Program-made: the position numbers and the translations under genes
Origin: an uncultured Hungatella sp.
Lineage (GTDB): Bacteria; Bacillota; Clostridia; Lachnospirales; Lachnospiraceae
Length of the DNA stretch: 55,647 nt
NCBI GenBank assembly: GCA_947066955.1
Contig: CAMTAF010000008.1
Location: forward strand, 1-55,647
Direction: 5' to 3'
Shown: positions 42,968 to 52,553 of the stretch, piece after piece
Layout: each line of letters starts with the position of its first letter
Numbering within the stretch: position 1 is the stretch's first letter
Notes under the pieces: model-generated
What the model was told of the DNA's origin: nothing
The model's database searches: none
The model's input: only the letters and a program-made list of their open reading frames with translations

Positions 42968-44527
42968 TTAATCCTCAAGATAGGATTTTGACTGCTTTTT
43001 TCTGCTTCCTTTTCCCGCAGCAGGAAGTTCATTTCCCTGGATCTCAAGGTCCTCTCTGTTCTCGCCGCAGATGGAAAAGAGTCTGGCGATCTGTTTTAAT
43101 TTCTCCCCCATGCCAAAGGAGGTGCCTACGCTGTACACAGTGCCGTTGGCCTCAAAAGCGCGAAAGGCTCTGAAATAGCTGGGCCTTTCCAGGCGGGGCA
43201 CCAGGGAGTAATCCCCCTTTGCCACACTGAGCAGGCTGTTCTCCAGCTGGTCCAATTTGTCAGGGTGCCTGGCGATGACCTGCTTAAAGATGTCGTACAT
43301 CATGTCCGCCTGGCTGGAGGTGGCGGTCTTTCCGTATAAAGTATATGTCACCTGGCCGCCGGTCTCAGGGGAGGCGGCTTCTTTGGGTTTTCTCGGCTTC
43401 AGCGCCGGAAGCGCCAATTCATCTGACTGAAAGACAGACCGGTCCTCCCCGCAGTACTCCAGCAGCAGGGCGATCTTTCTCATTTTTTCCCGGATATCGT
43501 AGGCCGTCCCTATGGACACCGACTGGCCATTGTCAAAGGAGAAGTGTTCACAAACCCTGAAGTAGCTGGGCATCTGATCTCCCCGGTTTTCCTCCAGTGT
43601 GTAATCCACGGCGGAAGCGCAGTTCATCCCCGTATAGTCGGGAAGCCCCGCCACCTTGTCCTGATGGCGCTTGAGCACCTGGGCGAATACCCGGAGCATC
43701 ATGGCGGATTGATTTTCCGTATATTCTTTTCCGTAGATGCTGTAGGACACATCTCCCTTAAATACTTTTTTAGCTTTTTTTGCAGGAACACTCTTTACAG
43801 GGGTGTTCTCTATAGAGCTGTTCTCTGCGGGCTGTGTCTCTGGTTTCTCTGGTCCGGCAGAGGTTTCCATCCTGGCCGTATCCGGCTTTGGCGCCGGGGG
43901 CACAGGCGCGGCCGGGTTCCTCATTTCTGTCGGAAAAGAGGAGATGATATCCCGGTAATACCGCTCCGGATTGCGGTCAGAGGACAGGGCGCGGATGCGC
44001 ACCCGCTCATTGTTGCTGTTAAAGAATTGCTCAATAAAGCTTTGGGACAGGCGCACCTGATTCAGCACATTTTCATCGCTCTCCTCCCCGTTCCTGAGCC
44101 TGTCCACCAGTTCGCGGTGAAGCTCTTTCTGATATTCAACGATATTTTTTACAGGTTCCACCTCCAGGGCTAGGAATCCTAACTCGGAGCCTGAGTGAAA
44201 GATCTTGGAAATTTCCGATCGGGTGGCATTCATCTCATTGAAACAGGGCTCACTGATCAGAGAGTTTTTGCTGACATAAAAGATCAACAGGCGGCAGTGT
44301 ACTTTTTCGATGGTCTTGACGGCCTGGGTTTTCCAGGAAGGCTTTGTCTTGGCTAAGTTTTTCTCGTCAAGCCATATATTGAATCCCCGCTTCTGGAGTT
44401 CTAAAACATCGGGATAAACCACATGTTTGTCTCTGCTGCTGTAGCTGACAAAGATATAATCTTTTGATGTGTCGCAGGGCCGGATCTCCTCAAGTATTTT
44501 GTCAAGATTCCTCTGTACATCTCCCAT
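42968..44527 (-). CDS. TIR-domain protein with a duplicated C-terminal domain
   Basis: 519 residues. Residues ~22-160 form a TIR domain: DYIFVSYSSRDKHVVYPDVLELQKRGFNIWLDEKN, LLIFYVSKNSLISEPCFNEMNAT. The Glu in CFNEMN is in the place of the catalytic Glu of TIR NADases. A Pro/Glu-rich linker (about 210-255) follows. Then come two copies of a ~110-residue domain: the first runs from SYSIYGKEYTENQ to IALLLEYCGED, the second from TYTLYGKTATSSQ to IARLFSICGEN, both with PSYFR in the middle. I do not recognise that domain. TIR proteins of this layout often act in phage defence or signalling; no partner gene is adjacent. The leader holds the dispersed element. Confidence 0.8.
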   Translation of the reverse strand: MGDVQRNLDKILEEIRPCDTSKDYIFVSYSSRDKHVVYPDVLELQKRGFNIWLDEKNLAKTKPSWKTQAVKTIEKVHCRLLIFYVSKNSLISEPCFNEMNATRSEISKIFHSGSELGFLALEVEPVKNIVEYQKELHRELVDRLRNGEESDENVLNQVRLSQSFIEQFFNSNNERVRIRALSSDRNPERYYRDIISSFPTEMRNPAAPVPPAPKPDTARMETSAGPEKPETQPAENSSIENTPVKSVPAKKAKKVFKGDVSYSIYGKEYTENQSAMMLRVFAQVLKRHQDKVAGLPDYTGMNCASAVDYTLEENRGDQMPSYFRVCEHFSFDNGQSVSIGTAYDIREKMRKIALLLEYCGEDRSVFQSDELALPALKPRKPKEAASPETGGQVTYTLYGKTATSSQADMMYDIFKQVIARHPDKLDQLENSLLSVAKGDYSLVPRLERPSYFRAFRAFEANGTVYSVGTSFGMGEKLKQIARLFSICGENREDLEIQGNELPAAGKGSRKKQSKSYLED

Positions 44528-44544
44528 AAACAGGGTCCCCCTTT

Positions 44545-44637
44545 TTCGTGATATCGGCCGTCACGCGCCGTTTTGCGTCACTTGCCGGTTCGTCGGAAGG
44601 CATCCTAAAAATGCTGTGCGTTTGCCTTCTTCCTCTA
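44545..44637 (-). repeat. Dispersed leader-like repeat, copy 2
   Basis: This is the inverted second copy of the element at 17480-17570. It lies 18 bp upstream of the TIR-domain start. The outer stem AAGGCA/TGCCTT is kept, while the inner hairpin is weaker. The frame FRMPSDEPASDAKRRV is conserved with four silent and two replacement changes over 11 codons after GAC. Confidence 0.7.
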
Positions 44638-44880
44638 ACGTTTATTTTAACTGAAATTCTGTTAAAAAGCAATCTTTGGACGACGGAGCTGCCCTGAACA
44701 CGGGGCATAATCAGTGGTTTTGATAATATACACAATGAAAAAATACCAATTCTTCCCAATATACAGAAAATTGCATATAAATTCAATGTTTATAAGATGA
44801 TATCTATGCAAATAGACGGCATATTGTGAAAAAAATGTTAAAATCGTGCTTAAAATGTTAAAAGAATCCTGTAGAAATTT

Positions 44881-44910
44881 TTGGGAATTTCCGGTAAAAT
44901 AGATTATACT
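44881..44910 (+). promoter_or_regulatory. Promoter of the giant surface protein gene, with a long leader
   Basis: TTGGGA (44881-44886), an 18-bp spacer and TATACT (44905-44910) give a transcript with a leader of about 140 bases. The leader contains GC-rich hairpins (for example TGCCC/GGGCA near 45003) but matches no riboswitch class I know. Between 44638 and 44880 I saw only AT-rich, non-coding sequence. Confidence 0.5.
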
Positions 44911-45058
44911 CCGGTGATTTAAGCACCTTTTGGGTTGCCGGTTGCAGCTATAGGCGGAATACTCTTAAAGTGTTCCAGATACAAGCGTGTTGAGAAAATT
45001 TTGCCCAGGGGGGCAGAACATTTCAAAGACATGTTACACAAAGCTAGGAGGAATGCAT

Positions 45059-48000
45059 ATGAATTTGCGGCACATCAAAAGAAGATGCGCATGGCTTCTG
45101 GCCGTGACCGCGGCGATCACGGCGGCGGTTCCCACGGGGGCCATGGCGGACATCAGGACAGGCAGCACTCTCAGAACCCTTACGGTGCCCAGAGAAGAGG
45201 CAAATTCACCGGAAAGAGCCGATTTGGAGGACACAGCGGCCGCCAAATCTACACCGTCCAATGCCCACGTAAAGGCGGTGGAGTCGTTCAACAAGAAAGT
45301 GACATTTGTGGGGATTGACGGCAAAGAACTGACAGGGGATGAATTGAACATCCCGGAGACGGAGGACAGCTTCCCCTATCTAAGCCAGGGACCCGGCCGG
45401 ACAAAGGGAAACATTGATTTAAAGTCCTACGGATACACGGAAAAAGAATTTTTCTTAAAGGGCACGGCCAATGTGTACAGTGCCGAGAATAAGGTTCTCA
45501 AGGTAGAGAAGAAAGACAAGGAGTATGTAAACCGCATCATCATGTTCCAGCCAGAGGACATGGCGGATTTCTCCGGCGTGGTTTACATTGACATCCTGAA
45601 TGCCAGCAGCAAGGTGGACCTTCCCGACATCTGGAGAAGAAGCTACGACTACTATATGCGCAGCGGCCACATTTACATAGGAATCACTTCAAAAGATGTG
45701 AATGTTGAGAGCCTGAAGCGGTTTGACCCGGAGCGGTACGAGGCCCTGACCTGGGAAGTGGATGGGGCGAATGAGAACGGCCTATTCTGGGATATGCTGG
45801 CCCAGGTGGGCTCCACGCTGAAGGCTGAGAACTCTCCTCTGCTCTACGGCGGAAAGTACACAGGCGATGTGTGGACCTATGTCACCGGCCAGTCTCAGTC
45901 CGGCTTCTATGTGAACACCTTTGTCAACAACTTCGCTGTGGCCAACCACATGCCCGAGGCCCCGGAGGATATCGAGGATCCGGAGTATCTGATGACAGAG
46001 GAGTATAAAGACACGCCCCATATTTTCGACGGTTTCCTCAACATGGTAGGAGGCATGACCAGCGCGGCTATCAACTCCGGCTCCCAGGCGGTCAGGACTT
46101 CCGAGCCAGTGGCCCAAACCGATGTTCCCTTTATCCTGATGGTGGGCGAGAATGACTACAATCCGGCACCAGTGAGGGATGATTCCGATGAGGAGGATAA
46201 CTTATACCGCCACTATGTGGTAGCAGGAGCATCCCACTCCCAGAAGATCTTCCTCCCGGATATGACCGACGAGATTCAGATCAGAGCGGGACGACCGGCG
46301 GGAGAGTACCCGGCATTTAAGGTGAGGGACGACGGAAAGCCCCACACTGTGAGTGACATGAACATGGATGTGTTTGTCAACGGAGCTCTCTGGAACCTTC
46401 ACCAGTGGGCGTCTGAGGGCATCAAGGCGCCTTACGGCCCGTCTACGGATGAGATTGAGGGAAAAGTGGAGTCCAGGCGCTTTATACCGGACCGGGATGA
46501 GTACGGCAACATGACCACGGGAATCATGTCTCCCCAGCTGCTGGTGCCGGTGGCTTCCTACTACGGCGGCGCTAACGGTGCGTTCTCCACGGACGGCGGC
46601 TCCATGGTCTATCTTGACCCGGAGGTCATCGGGGAGCTCTACAGCAGCAGAGAAGACTATCTGGAGAAATATGAGGCAGCTCTTGACAAGGTCATCGAGG
46701 AAGGCTGGATTCTGGAAGAGGACAAGGACCTGATGATGGAGCTGGCCCAGTCAGAGCCCATTTTCGGAAATCCCGTGAAGCATACCCAGTTCATCGAGGA
46801 GGCCATGGCGGCGGTTCCCGGGAAGGAAGAACTGTCAAAGGCTACCGCCAGCGCGGAAGGAAAAGCGTACACGGACTCCGAGTACCTGCTGACAGGCGAG
46901 GCCAACATGTACGGCGTTCTCCGTGCCAATGAGATCTACAGAAGAAGAATGTACTCCATGCCATACACCAACTACGCGAGAGTCTGCGTTCCCGAGGATT
47001 TCACCGGCGAGGTGGTTATTGACCTGATCGGTGAAGGGGAGGAGAAGGCTGATGTCACAGAATTGATGAAGGCAGGGAAGGCCTATGTGGGCATCACCGC
47101 GGACCCGGCGGCAGCGGCGGCCAAGGGCGGCAGCTGGGAGATTCCTTTCGGCGGCCTGGGCAAAGACCCCACCAGACCGGAGCTGGGACTGGTGTGGGAT
47201 ATCATCAGCCAGACCGTAAACTCTGTGCGCCAGGATGGCCTTGTAGGCGGCAGCAGAGCCAGCGACCTAAAAGTCACTCTGGGATACGGCGAGAAGGACC
47301 AGGTTATTGCTTACACTTACGGCATCGTGTTTGAGAACTTTGACGGATACGCTGTGGACAGCATTGCCAGCGGGGAAGTGAAAGAGGCCATGGCTCTCAA
47401 CAGCCTGGATACCACGGTTCCGGTAAGCGAGGATGCCTCCATTGACGACAACCAGAAAGTTACAGGCGCCCACGTAAAGGCGGTGGAGTCGTTCAACAAG
47501 AAAGTGACATTTGTGGGGATTGACGGCAAAGAACTGACAGGGGATGAATTGAACATCCCGGAGACGGAGGACAGCTTCCCCTATCTAAGCCAGGGACCCG
47601 GCCGGACAAAGGGAAACATTGATTTAAAGTCCTACGGATACACGGAAAAAGAATTTTTCTTAAAGGGCACGGCCAATGTGTACAGTGCCGAGAATAAGGT
47701 TCTCAAGGTAGAGAAGAAAGACAAGGAGTATGTAAACCGCATCATCATGTTCCAGCCAGAGGACATGGCGGATTTCTCCGGCGTGGTTTACATTGACATC
47801 CTGAATGCCAGCAGCAAGGTGGACCTTCCCGACATCTGGAGAAGAAGCTACGACTACTATATGCGCAGCGGCCACATTTACATAGGAATCACTTCAAAAG
47901 ATGTGAATGTTGAGAGCCTGAAGCGGTTTGACCCGGAGCGGTACGAGGCCCTGACCTGGGAAGTGGATGGGGCGAATGAGAACGGCCTATTCTGGGATAT

Positions 48001-51000
48001 GCTGGCCCAGGTGGGCTCCACGCTGAAGGCTGAGAACTCTCCTCTGCTCTACGGCGGAAAGTACACAGGCGATGTGTGGACCTATGTCACCGGCCAGTCT
48101 CAGTCCGGCTTCTATGTGAACACCTTTGTCAACAACTTCGCTGTGGCCAACCACATGCCCGAGGCCCCGGAGGATATCGAGGATCCGGAGTATCTGATGA
48201 CAGAGGAGTATAAAGACACGCCCCACATTTTCGACGGTTTCCTCAACGTGGTGGGCGGCATGGCCAACGCGGCCATCAACTCCGGAACCCAGGTAAATTA
48301 TGCTGAGGCCTTCAAGCCTGTGGCTGACACCGATGTTCCCTTTATCCTGCTGGTTGGCGAGAACGACTACAACCCGGGACCGGTGAAAGACGATTCCGAT
48401 GAGGAAGGCAACCTGTACCGCCATTATGTGGTGGCAGGAGCCTCCCACTCTCAGAAGATCTTCCTCCCGGATATGACGGACGAGATTCAGATCAAAGCGG
48501 GACGTCCCGCGGGAGAGTACCCGGGCTTTAAGGTGAGAGACGACGGAAAGCCCCACACTGTGAGCGACATGAACATGGATGTGTTTGTCAACGGAGCCCT
48601 GTGGAATCTTCACCAGTGGGCGGCCAAGGATATCCCGGCGCCTTATGGCCCCTCCAAGGACGAGATCCAGGGAAAGCTGGTGTCCATGGGAGCGTTTGGA
48701 ATCTTTAGCCCAGAGCGTGATGAGTACGGCAACATGACCACAGGAATCCTGTCACCCCAGCTGACCGTGCCGGTGGCTTCCTACTACGGCGGAGTCAACG
48801 GCGGGTATTCCACAGACGGCGGCTCCATGGTCTATCTTGACCAGGAAGTCATTGAAGAGCTTTACAGCAGCAGGGAGGACTACCTGGAGAAATATGAGGC
48901 AGCCCTTGACAAGGTGATCGAGGAAGGCTGGATTTTGGAAGACGACAAGGAACTGATGATGGAACTGGCCCAGTCAGAGCCCATTTTCGGAAATCCTGTA
49001 AAACATACGGAATTCATCGAGGAGGCCATGGCGACGGTTCCCGAGAAAGAAGAACTGTCAAAGGCTTCCGCCAGCGCGGATGGAAAAGCGTACACGGACA
49101 GCGAGTACCTGCTGACAGGCGAGGCCAACATGTACGGCGTTCTCCGCACCAATGAGATTTACAGAAGAAGAATGTATTCCATGCCTTACACCAACTACGC
49201 GAGAGTCTGCGTTCCCGAAGATTTCAACGGCCAGGTGGTCATCGATCTTCTGGGCGAAGGGGAAGAGAAGGCTGATGTCACGGAATTGATGAAGGCAGGG
49301 AAGGCCTATGTAGGCATCACCGGGGATCCGGCGGCAGTAGCGGCCAAGGGCGGCAGCTGGGAGATTCCCTTTGGCGGAGTTGATAAACCGGCTACCAGGC
49401 CGGAGCCGGGACTGGTGTGGGATATCATCAGCCAGACCGTAAACTCCGCACGTCAGGATGGCCTTGTGAGCACCGGCAGAGCCGGAGACTTAAAGGTTAC
49501 ACTGGGATATGACGAGAAAGATCAGGTTACCGCGTACACCTACGGCATTGTGTTTGAGAACTTTGACGGATACGCCGTGGACGACATTGCCTGCGGGGAA
49601 GTGAAAGAGGCCATGTCCCTCAACAGCCTGGACACCACGGTTCCGGTAAATGAGGACGCTTCTTTCGGCGGCAATGACCAGAAGGTTACAACCGCCCATA
49701 TCAAGGCGCTGGAGTCTTTCAACAAGGAAGTGGTATTCGTGGGAACAGACGGCAGAGAGCTGACAGGAGAGGAGCGGAACATCCCCGAGACAGAGGACAG
49801 CTTCCCCTACTTAAGCCAGGGACCCGGCCGGTCAAAGGGCAACATTGACTTAAAGTCCTACGGATACACAGAGAAAGAATATTTCCTGAAAGGCACTGCC
49901 AATGTGTACAGCACCGCAGACGGAGTCCTCAAGGTGGACAAAGAGGATGCGGAGTATGTGAACCGCATTATCATGTTCCAGCCGGAAGACATGTCGGATT
50001 TCTCCGGTGTGGTTTACATTGACATCTTAAACGCCAGCAGCAAAGTAGATCTTCCCGATGTCTGGAGAAGAAGCTATGATTACTATATGCGCGGCGGTCA
50101 CATTTACATCGGAATCACTTCAAAGGATGTGAACGTAGCCAGCTTAAAGAGATTTGACCCCGACCGCTACGATGCCCTGACCTGGAAGGTAGACGGGGCA
50201 GATGAAAACGGCCTGTTCTGGGATATGCTTGCCCAGGTGGGTTCCATGCTGAAGGCCGAGAAGTCTCCTCTGCTCTACGGCGGAGAGTACACAGGCGACG
50301 TGTGGACCTATGTCACCGGCCAGTCCCAGTCCGGTTTCTATGTGAATACCTTTGTCAATAACTTCAGCGCAGCCAACCACATAGCGGCAGCGGAAGATAT
50401 TGAAAATCCGGAGTACTTGCTCTCAGAGGAATATAAAGAGACGCCCCACATTTTTGACGGTTTCCTCAACGTGGTGGGCGGCATGGCCAACGCTGCCATC
50501 AACTCCGGCACTCCGGTAAATTACGCGGAGGCCTTCAAGCCTGTTGCCGAGACGGATGTTCCCTTTATCCTGCTGGTGGGCGAGAACGACTACAACCCGG
50601 GACCGGTGAGAGACGATTCCGACGACAAGGACAATCTGTACCGCCATTATGTGGTGGCAGGAGCCTCCCACTCCCAGAAGATTTTCCTCCCGGATATGAC
50701 CGACGAGATTCAGATCAGGGCAGGACGCCCCGCGGGAGAGTACCCGGGCTTTAAGGTGAGGGCAGACGGAAAGCCCCACACTGTAAGCGACATGAACATG
50801 GATGTGTTTGTCAACGGAGCTCTCTGGAACCTTCACCAGTGGGCGGCAAAGGATATCCCGGCGCCTCACGGCCCCTCAAAGGATGAGATCAAAGGAAACC
50901 TGGTATCCATGGGAGCATTCGGAATCTTTAGCCCAGAGCGGGATGAGTACGGCAACATGACCACAGGAATCCTGTCTCCCCAGATTACCGTGCCGGTGGC

Positions 51001-52357
51001 CTCCTACTACGGCGGCGTCAACGGCGGATACTCCACGGACGGCGGTTCCATGGTATATCTTGACGAGAACGTGATCCAGGAACTTTACAGCAGCAGAGAG
51101 GATTACTTAGAGAAATATGAGGCAGCCCTTGATCAGGTGATCGAGGAAGGCTGGATTCTGGAAGACGACAAGGAACTGATGATGGAACTGGCCCAGTCAG
51201 AGCCTGTTTTCGAAAATCCTGTGAAGCATACAGAGTTCATCGAGGCAGCCATGGCAGCGGTTCCTGAGAAGGAGAAATTGTCAGGTGTTTCCGCCAGCGC
51301 GGATGGAAGAACGTACACGGAAAGCGAATACCTGTTAAAGGGCGAGGCCAACTTCTACGGCGTTCTCCACACCAACAAGATTTACAGAAGAAGAATGTAC
51401 TCCATGCCTTACACCAACTACGCGAGAGTCTGCGTTCCCGCCTTCTTCACCGGCAATGTGGTCATCGACCTCATAGGAGAAGGGGAAGAGAAAGCGGATG
51501 TGACACAGCTGATGAAGGCAGGCACGGCCTATGTAGGCATCACTGCGGACCCGGCGGCAGCGGCGGCTAAAGGCGGCAGCTGGGAGATTCCCTTCGGCGG
51601 AGTTGACAAACCGGCTACCAGGCCGGAGCCGGGACTGGTGTGGGATATCATCAGCCAGACCGTAAACTCTGTGCGCCAGGATAACCTTCTCAACGCCCGC
51701 AGCGCGAGAGGCTTCAGCGTTACTCTGGGCTGCGACGAGAACGATCAGGTTGCTGCCTACACCTACGGTATCGTGTTTGAAGACTTTGACGGATACGCCG
51801 TGAACAAGATTGCCTGCGGAGAAGTGAAAGAGGCCATGGCTCTCAACAGCCTGGACACCACGATTCCGGTAAATGAGGCAGCTTCCTTTGGCGGCGGGGA
51901 CGACAAGCCCACCGGCGGCATCACAGGCGGCGGTTCCGGTTCCGGGTCCAGCGGCGGCGGAAGCCGGGGTTCTTCCTCCTCCTCAAGGCAGGAGAGAAAG
52001 GGCAACCGCGACGACCAGTGGAAGATGGATGAGAACGGATGGTGGTTCCGGTTTGACGACGGAACATGGCCCTCAGACCAGTGGGTGCTGCTGGATTGGA
52101 ACGGGACCAGCCTTTGGTACTATTTCAACGCCCAGGGCTACATGGTGACAGGATGGTTTGAGCAGGACGGCAATTGGTATTACCTCCACGCCGTGTCAGA
52201 CGGAAGCCTTGGCGGCATGTACACCGGATGGCATCAGATCGACGGCCAGTGGTACTATTTCCACGACATCTCAGACGGAACCAGAGGAAAACTTCTGGTG
52301 AACACCACTACACCTGACGGATATCAGGTGGGAGCTGACGGAGCTTGGGTTCAGTAA
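45059..52357 (+). CDS. Giant secreted protein: three tandem alpha/beta-hydrolase domains plus cell-wall-binding repeats
   Basis: About 2432 residues from the ATG seven bases after AGGAGG (upstream in-frame starts lack a site). A signal peptide (RRCAWLLAVTAAITAAVPTGAMA) is followed by three repeats of ~735-740 residues starting at residues 69, 804 and 1546. Each resembles the Abhydrolase_10 domain: GPGRTKGNIDLKSYGYTEKE, IYIGITSKDVN, the nucleophile elbow VTGQSQSGFYVNTFVNN, and a likely catalytic His in VVAGASHSQKIF. A Gly/Ser linker leads to choline-binding-type repeats (GWWFRFDDGTW, SLWYYFNAQGYMVTGWF, QWYYFHDISDG). It is probably a wall-attached esterase-like protein of unknown substrate. Confidence 0.85.
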   Translation: MNLRHIKRRCAWLLAVTAAITAAVPTGAMADIRTGSTLRTLTVPREEANSPERADLEDTAAAKSTPSNAHVKAVESFNKKVTFVGIDGKELTGDELNIPETEDSFPYLSQGPGRTKGNIDLKSYGYTEKEFFLKGTANVYSAENKVLKVEKKDKEYVNRIIMFQPEDMADFSGVVYIDILNASSKVDLPDIWRRSYDYYMRSGHIYIGITSKDVNVESLKRFDPERYEALTWEVDGANENGLFWDMLAQVGSTLKAENSPLLYGGKYTGDVWTYVTGQSQSGFYVNTFVNNFAVANHMPEAPEDIEDPEYLMTEEYKDTPHIFDGFLNMVGGMTSAAINSGSQAVRTSEPVAQTDVPFILMVGENDYNPAPVRDDSDEEDNLYRHYVVAGASHSQKIFLPDMTDEIQIRAGRPAGEYPAFKVRDDGKPHTVSDMNMDVFVNGALWNLHQWASEGIKAPYGPSTDEIEGKVESRRFIPDRDEYGNMTTGIMSPQLLVPVASYYGGANGAFSTDGGSMVYLDPEVIGELYSSREDYLEKYEAALDKVIEEGWILEEDKDLMMELAQSEPIFGNPVKHTQFIEEAMAAVPGKEELSKATASAEGKAYTDSEYLLTGEANMYGVLRANEIYRRRMYSMPYTNYARVCVPEDFTGEVVIDLIGEGEEKADVTELMKAGKAYVGITADPAAAAAKGGSWEIPFGGLGKDPTRPELGLVWDIISQTVNSVRQDGLVGGSRASDLKVTLGYGEKDQVIAYTYGIVFENFDGYAVDSIASGEVKEAMALNSLDTTVPVSEDASIDDNQKVTGAHVKAVESFNKKVTFVGIDGKELTGDELNIPETEDSFPYLSQGPGRTKGNIDLKSYGYTEKEFFLKGTANVYSAENKVLKVEKKDKEYVNRIIMFQPEDMADFSGVVYIDILNASSKVDLPDIWRRSYDYYMRSGHIYIGITSKDVNVESLKRFDPERYEALTWEVDGANENGLFWDMLAQVGSTLKAENSPLLYGGKYTGDVWTYVTGQSQSGFYVNTFVNNFAVANHMPEAPEDIEDPEYLMTEEYKDTPHIFDGFLNVVGGMANAAINSGTQVNYAEAFKPVADTDVPFILLVGENDYNPGPVKDDSDEEGNLYRHYVVAGASHSQKIFLPDMTDEIQIKAGRPAGEYPGFKVRDDGKPHTVSDMNMDVFVNGALWNLHQWAAKDIPAPYGPSKDEIQGKLVSMGAFGIFSPERDEYGNMTTGILSPQLTVPVASYYGGVNGGYSTDGGSMVYLDQEVIEELYSSREDYLEKYEAALDKVIEEGWILEDDKELMMELAQSEPIFGNPVKHTEFIEEAMATVPEKEELSKASASADGKAYTDSEYLLTGEANMYGVLRTNEIYRRRMYSMPYTNYARVCVPEDFNGQVVIDLLGEGEEKADVTELMKAGKAYVGITGDPAAVAAKGGSWEIPFGGVDKPATRPEPGLVWDIISQTVNSARQDGLVSTGRAGDLKVTLGYDEKDQVTAYTYGIVFENFDGYAVDDIACGEVKEAMSLNSLDTTVPVNEDASFGGNDQKVTTAHIKALESFNKEVVFVGTDGRELTGEERNIPETEDSFPYLSQGPGRSKGNIDLKSYGYTEKEYFLKGTANVYSTADGVLKVDKEDAEYVNRIIMFQPEDMSDFSGVVYIDILNASSKVDLPDVWRRSYDYYMRGGHIYIGITSKDVNVASLKRFDPDRYDALTWKVDGADENGLFWDMLAQVGSMLKAEKSPLLYGGEYTGDVWTYVTGQSQSGFYVNTFVNNFSAANHIAAAEDIENPEYLLSEEYKETPHIFDGFLNVVGGMANAAINSGTPVNYAEAFKPVAETDVPFILLVGENDYNPGPVRDDSDDKDNLYRHYVVAGASHSQKIFLPDMTDEIQIRAGRPAGEYPGFKVRADGKPHTVSDMNMDVFVNGALWNLHQWAAKDIPAPHGPSKDEIKGNLVSMGAFGIFSPERDEYGNMTTGILSPQITVPVASYYGGVNGGYSTDGGSMVYLDENVIQELYSSREDYLEKYEAALDQVIEEGWILEDDKELMMELAQSEPVFENPVKHTEFIEAAMAAVPEKEKLSGVSASADGRTYTESEYLLKGEANFYGVLHTNKIYRRRMYSMPYTNYARVCVPAFFTGNVVIDLIGEGEEKADVTQLMKAGTAYVGITADPAAAAAKGGSWEIPFGGVDKPATRPEPGLVWDIISQTVNSVRQDNLLNARSARGFSVTLGCDENDQVAAYTYGIVFEDFDGYAVNKIACGEVKEAMALNSLDTTIPVNEAASFGGGDDKPTGGITGGGSGSGSSGGGSRGSSSSSRQERKGNRDDQWKMDENGWWFRFDDGTWPSDQWVLLDWNGTSLWYYFNAQGYMVTGWFEQDGNWYYLHAVSDGSLGGMYTGWHQIDGQWYYFHDISDGTRGKLLVNTTTPDGYQVGADGAWVQ
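45263..49693 (+). repeat. Near-identical 2.2-kb tandem repeats within the giant gene
   Basis: Unit 1 (45263-47467) and unit 2 (47468-49693) are offset by 2205 bp. By eye 45263-46020 and 47468-48225 have no difference over 758 bp, after which they diverge to family-level similarity. Unit 3 (from 49694) is more different throughout. The sharp edge of identity points to recent gene conversion, or to an assembly effect. Confidence 0.85.
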
Positions 52358-52376
52358 AAAAATAGACAGTCCAAAG

Positions 52377-52424
52377 CAGGGGACGATGTGATTCATACGA
52401 GTCACACCGTCCCCTGAAATTTTT
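52377..52424 (+). terminator. Rho-independent terminator after the giant gene
   Basis: CAGGGGACGATGTGA pairs with TCACACCGTCCCCTG with one mismatch, followed by AAATTTTT. Confidence 0.88.
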
Positions 52425-52451
52425 ATATTAAAAGATTTTTTGATCCGGGTA

Positions 52452-52480
52452 TTGCAAGCAATTCTGATTTAAAATATAAT
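52452..52480 (+). promoter_or_regulatory. Promoter of the FapA-like gene
   Basis: TTGCAA (52452-52457), 17 bp, then TATAAT (52475-52480). The most upstream in-frame ATG of the next gene lies inside this -10 box, which rules it out as the start if the promoter is real. Confidence 0.65.
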
Positions 52481-52553
52481 GAAAGAAGAAATAGGGCAAG
52501 AGGTAAACGTGTTTTTCAGTCTGGACCGATCATGGGAAGAAAGAGAGAATGGT

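Noticed and set aside
44911-45058. Riboswitch in the long leader of the giant gene
   Set aside because: I compared it with cyclic-di-GMP and other common classes from memory and found no matching core. It is left as an unassigned leader.
52479-52553. Upstream start for the FapA-like protein
   Set aside because: The ATG lies inside the TATAAT of a 17-bp-spaced promoter and has no ribosome site.
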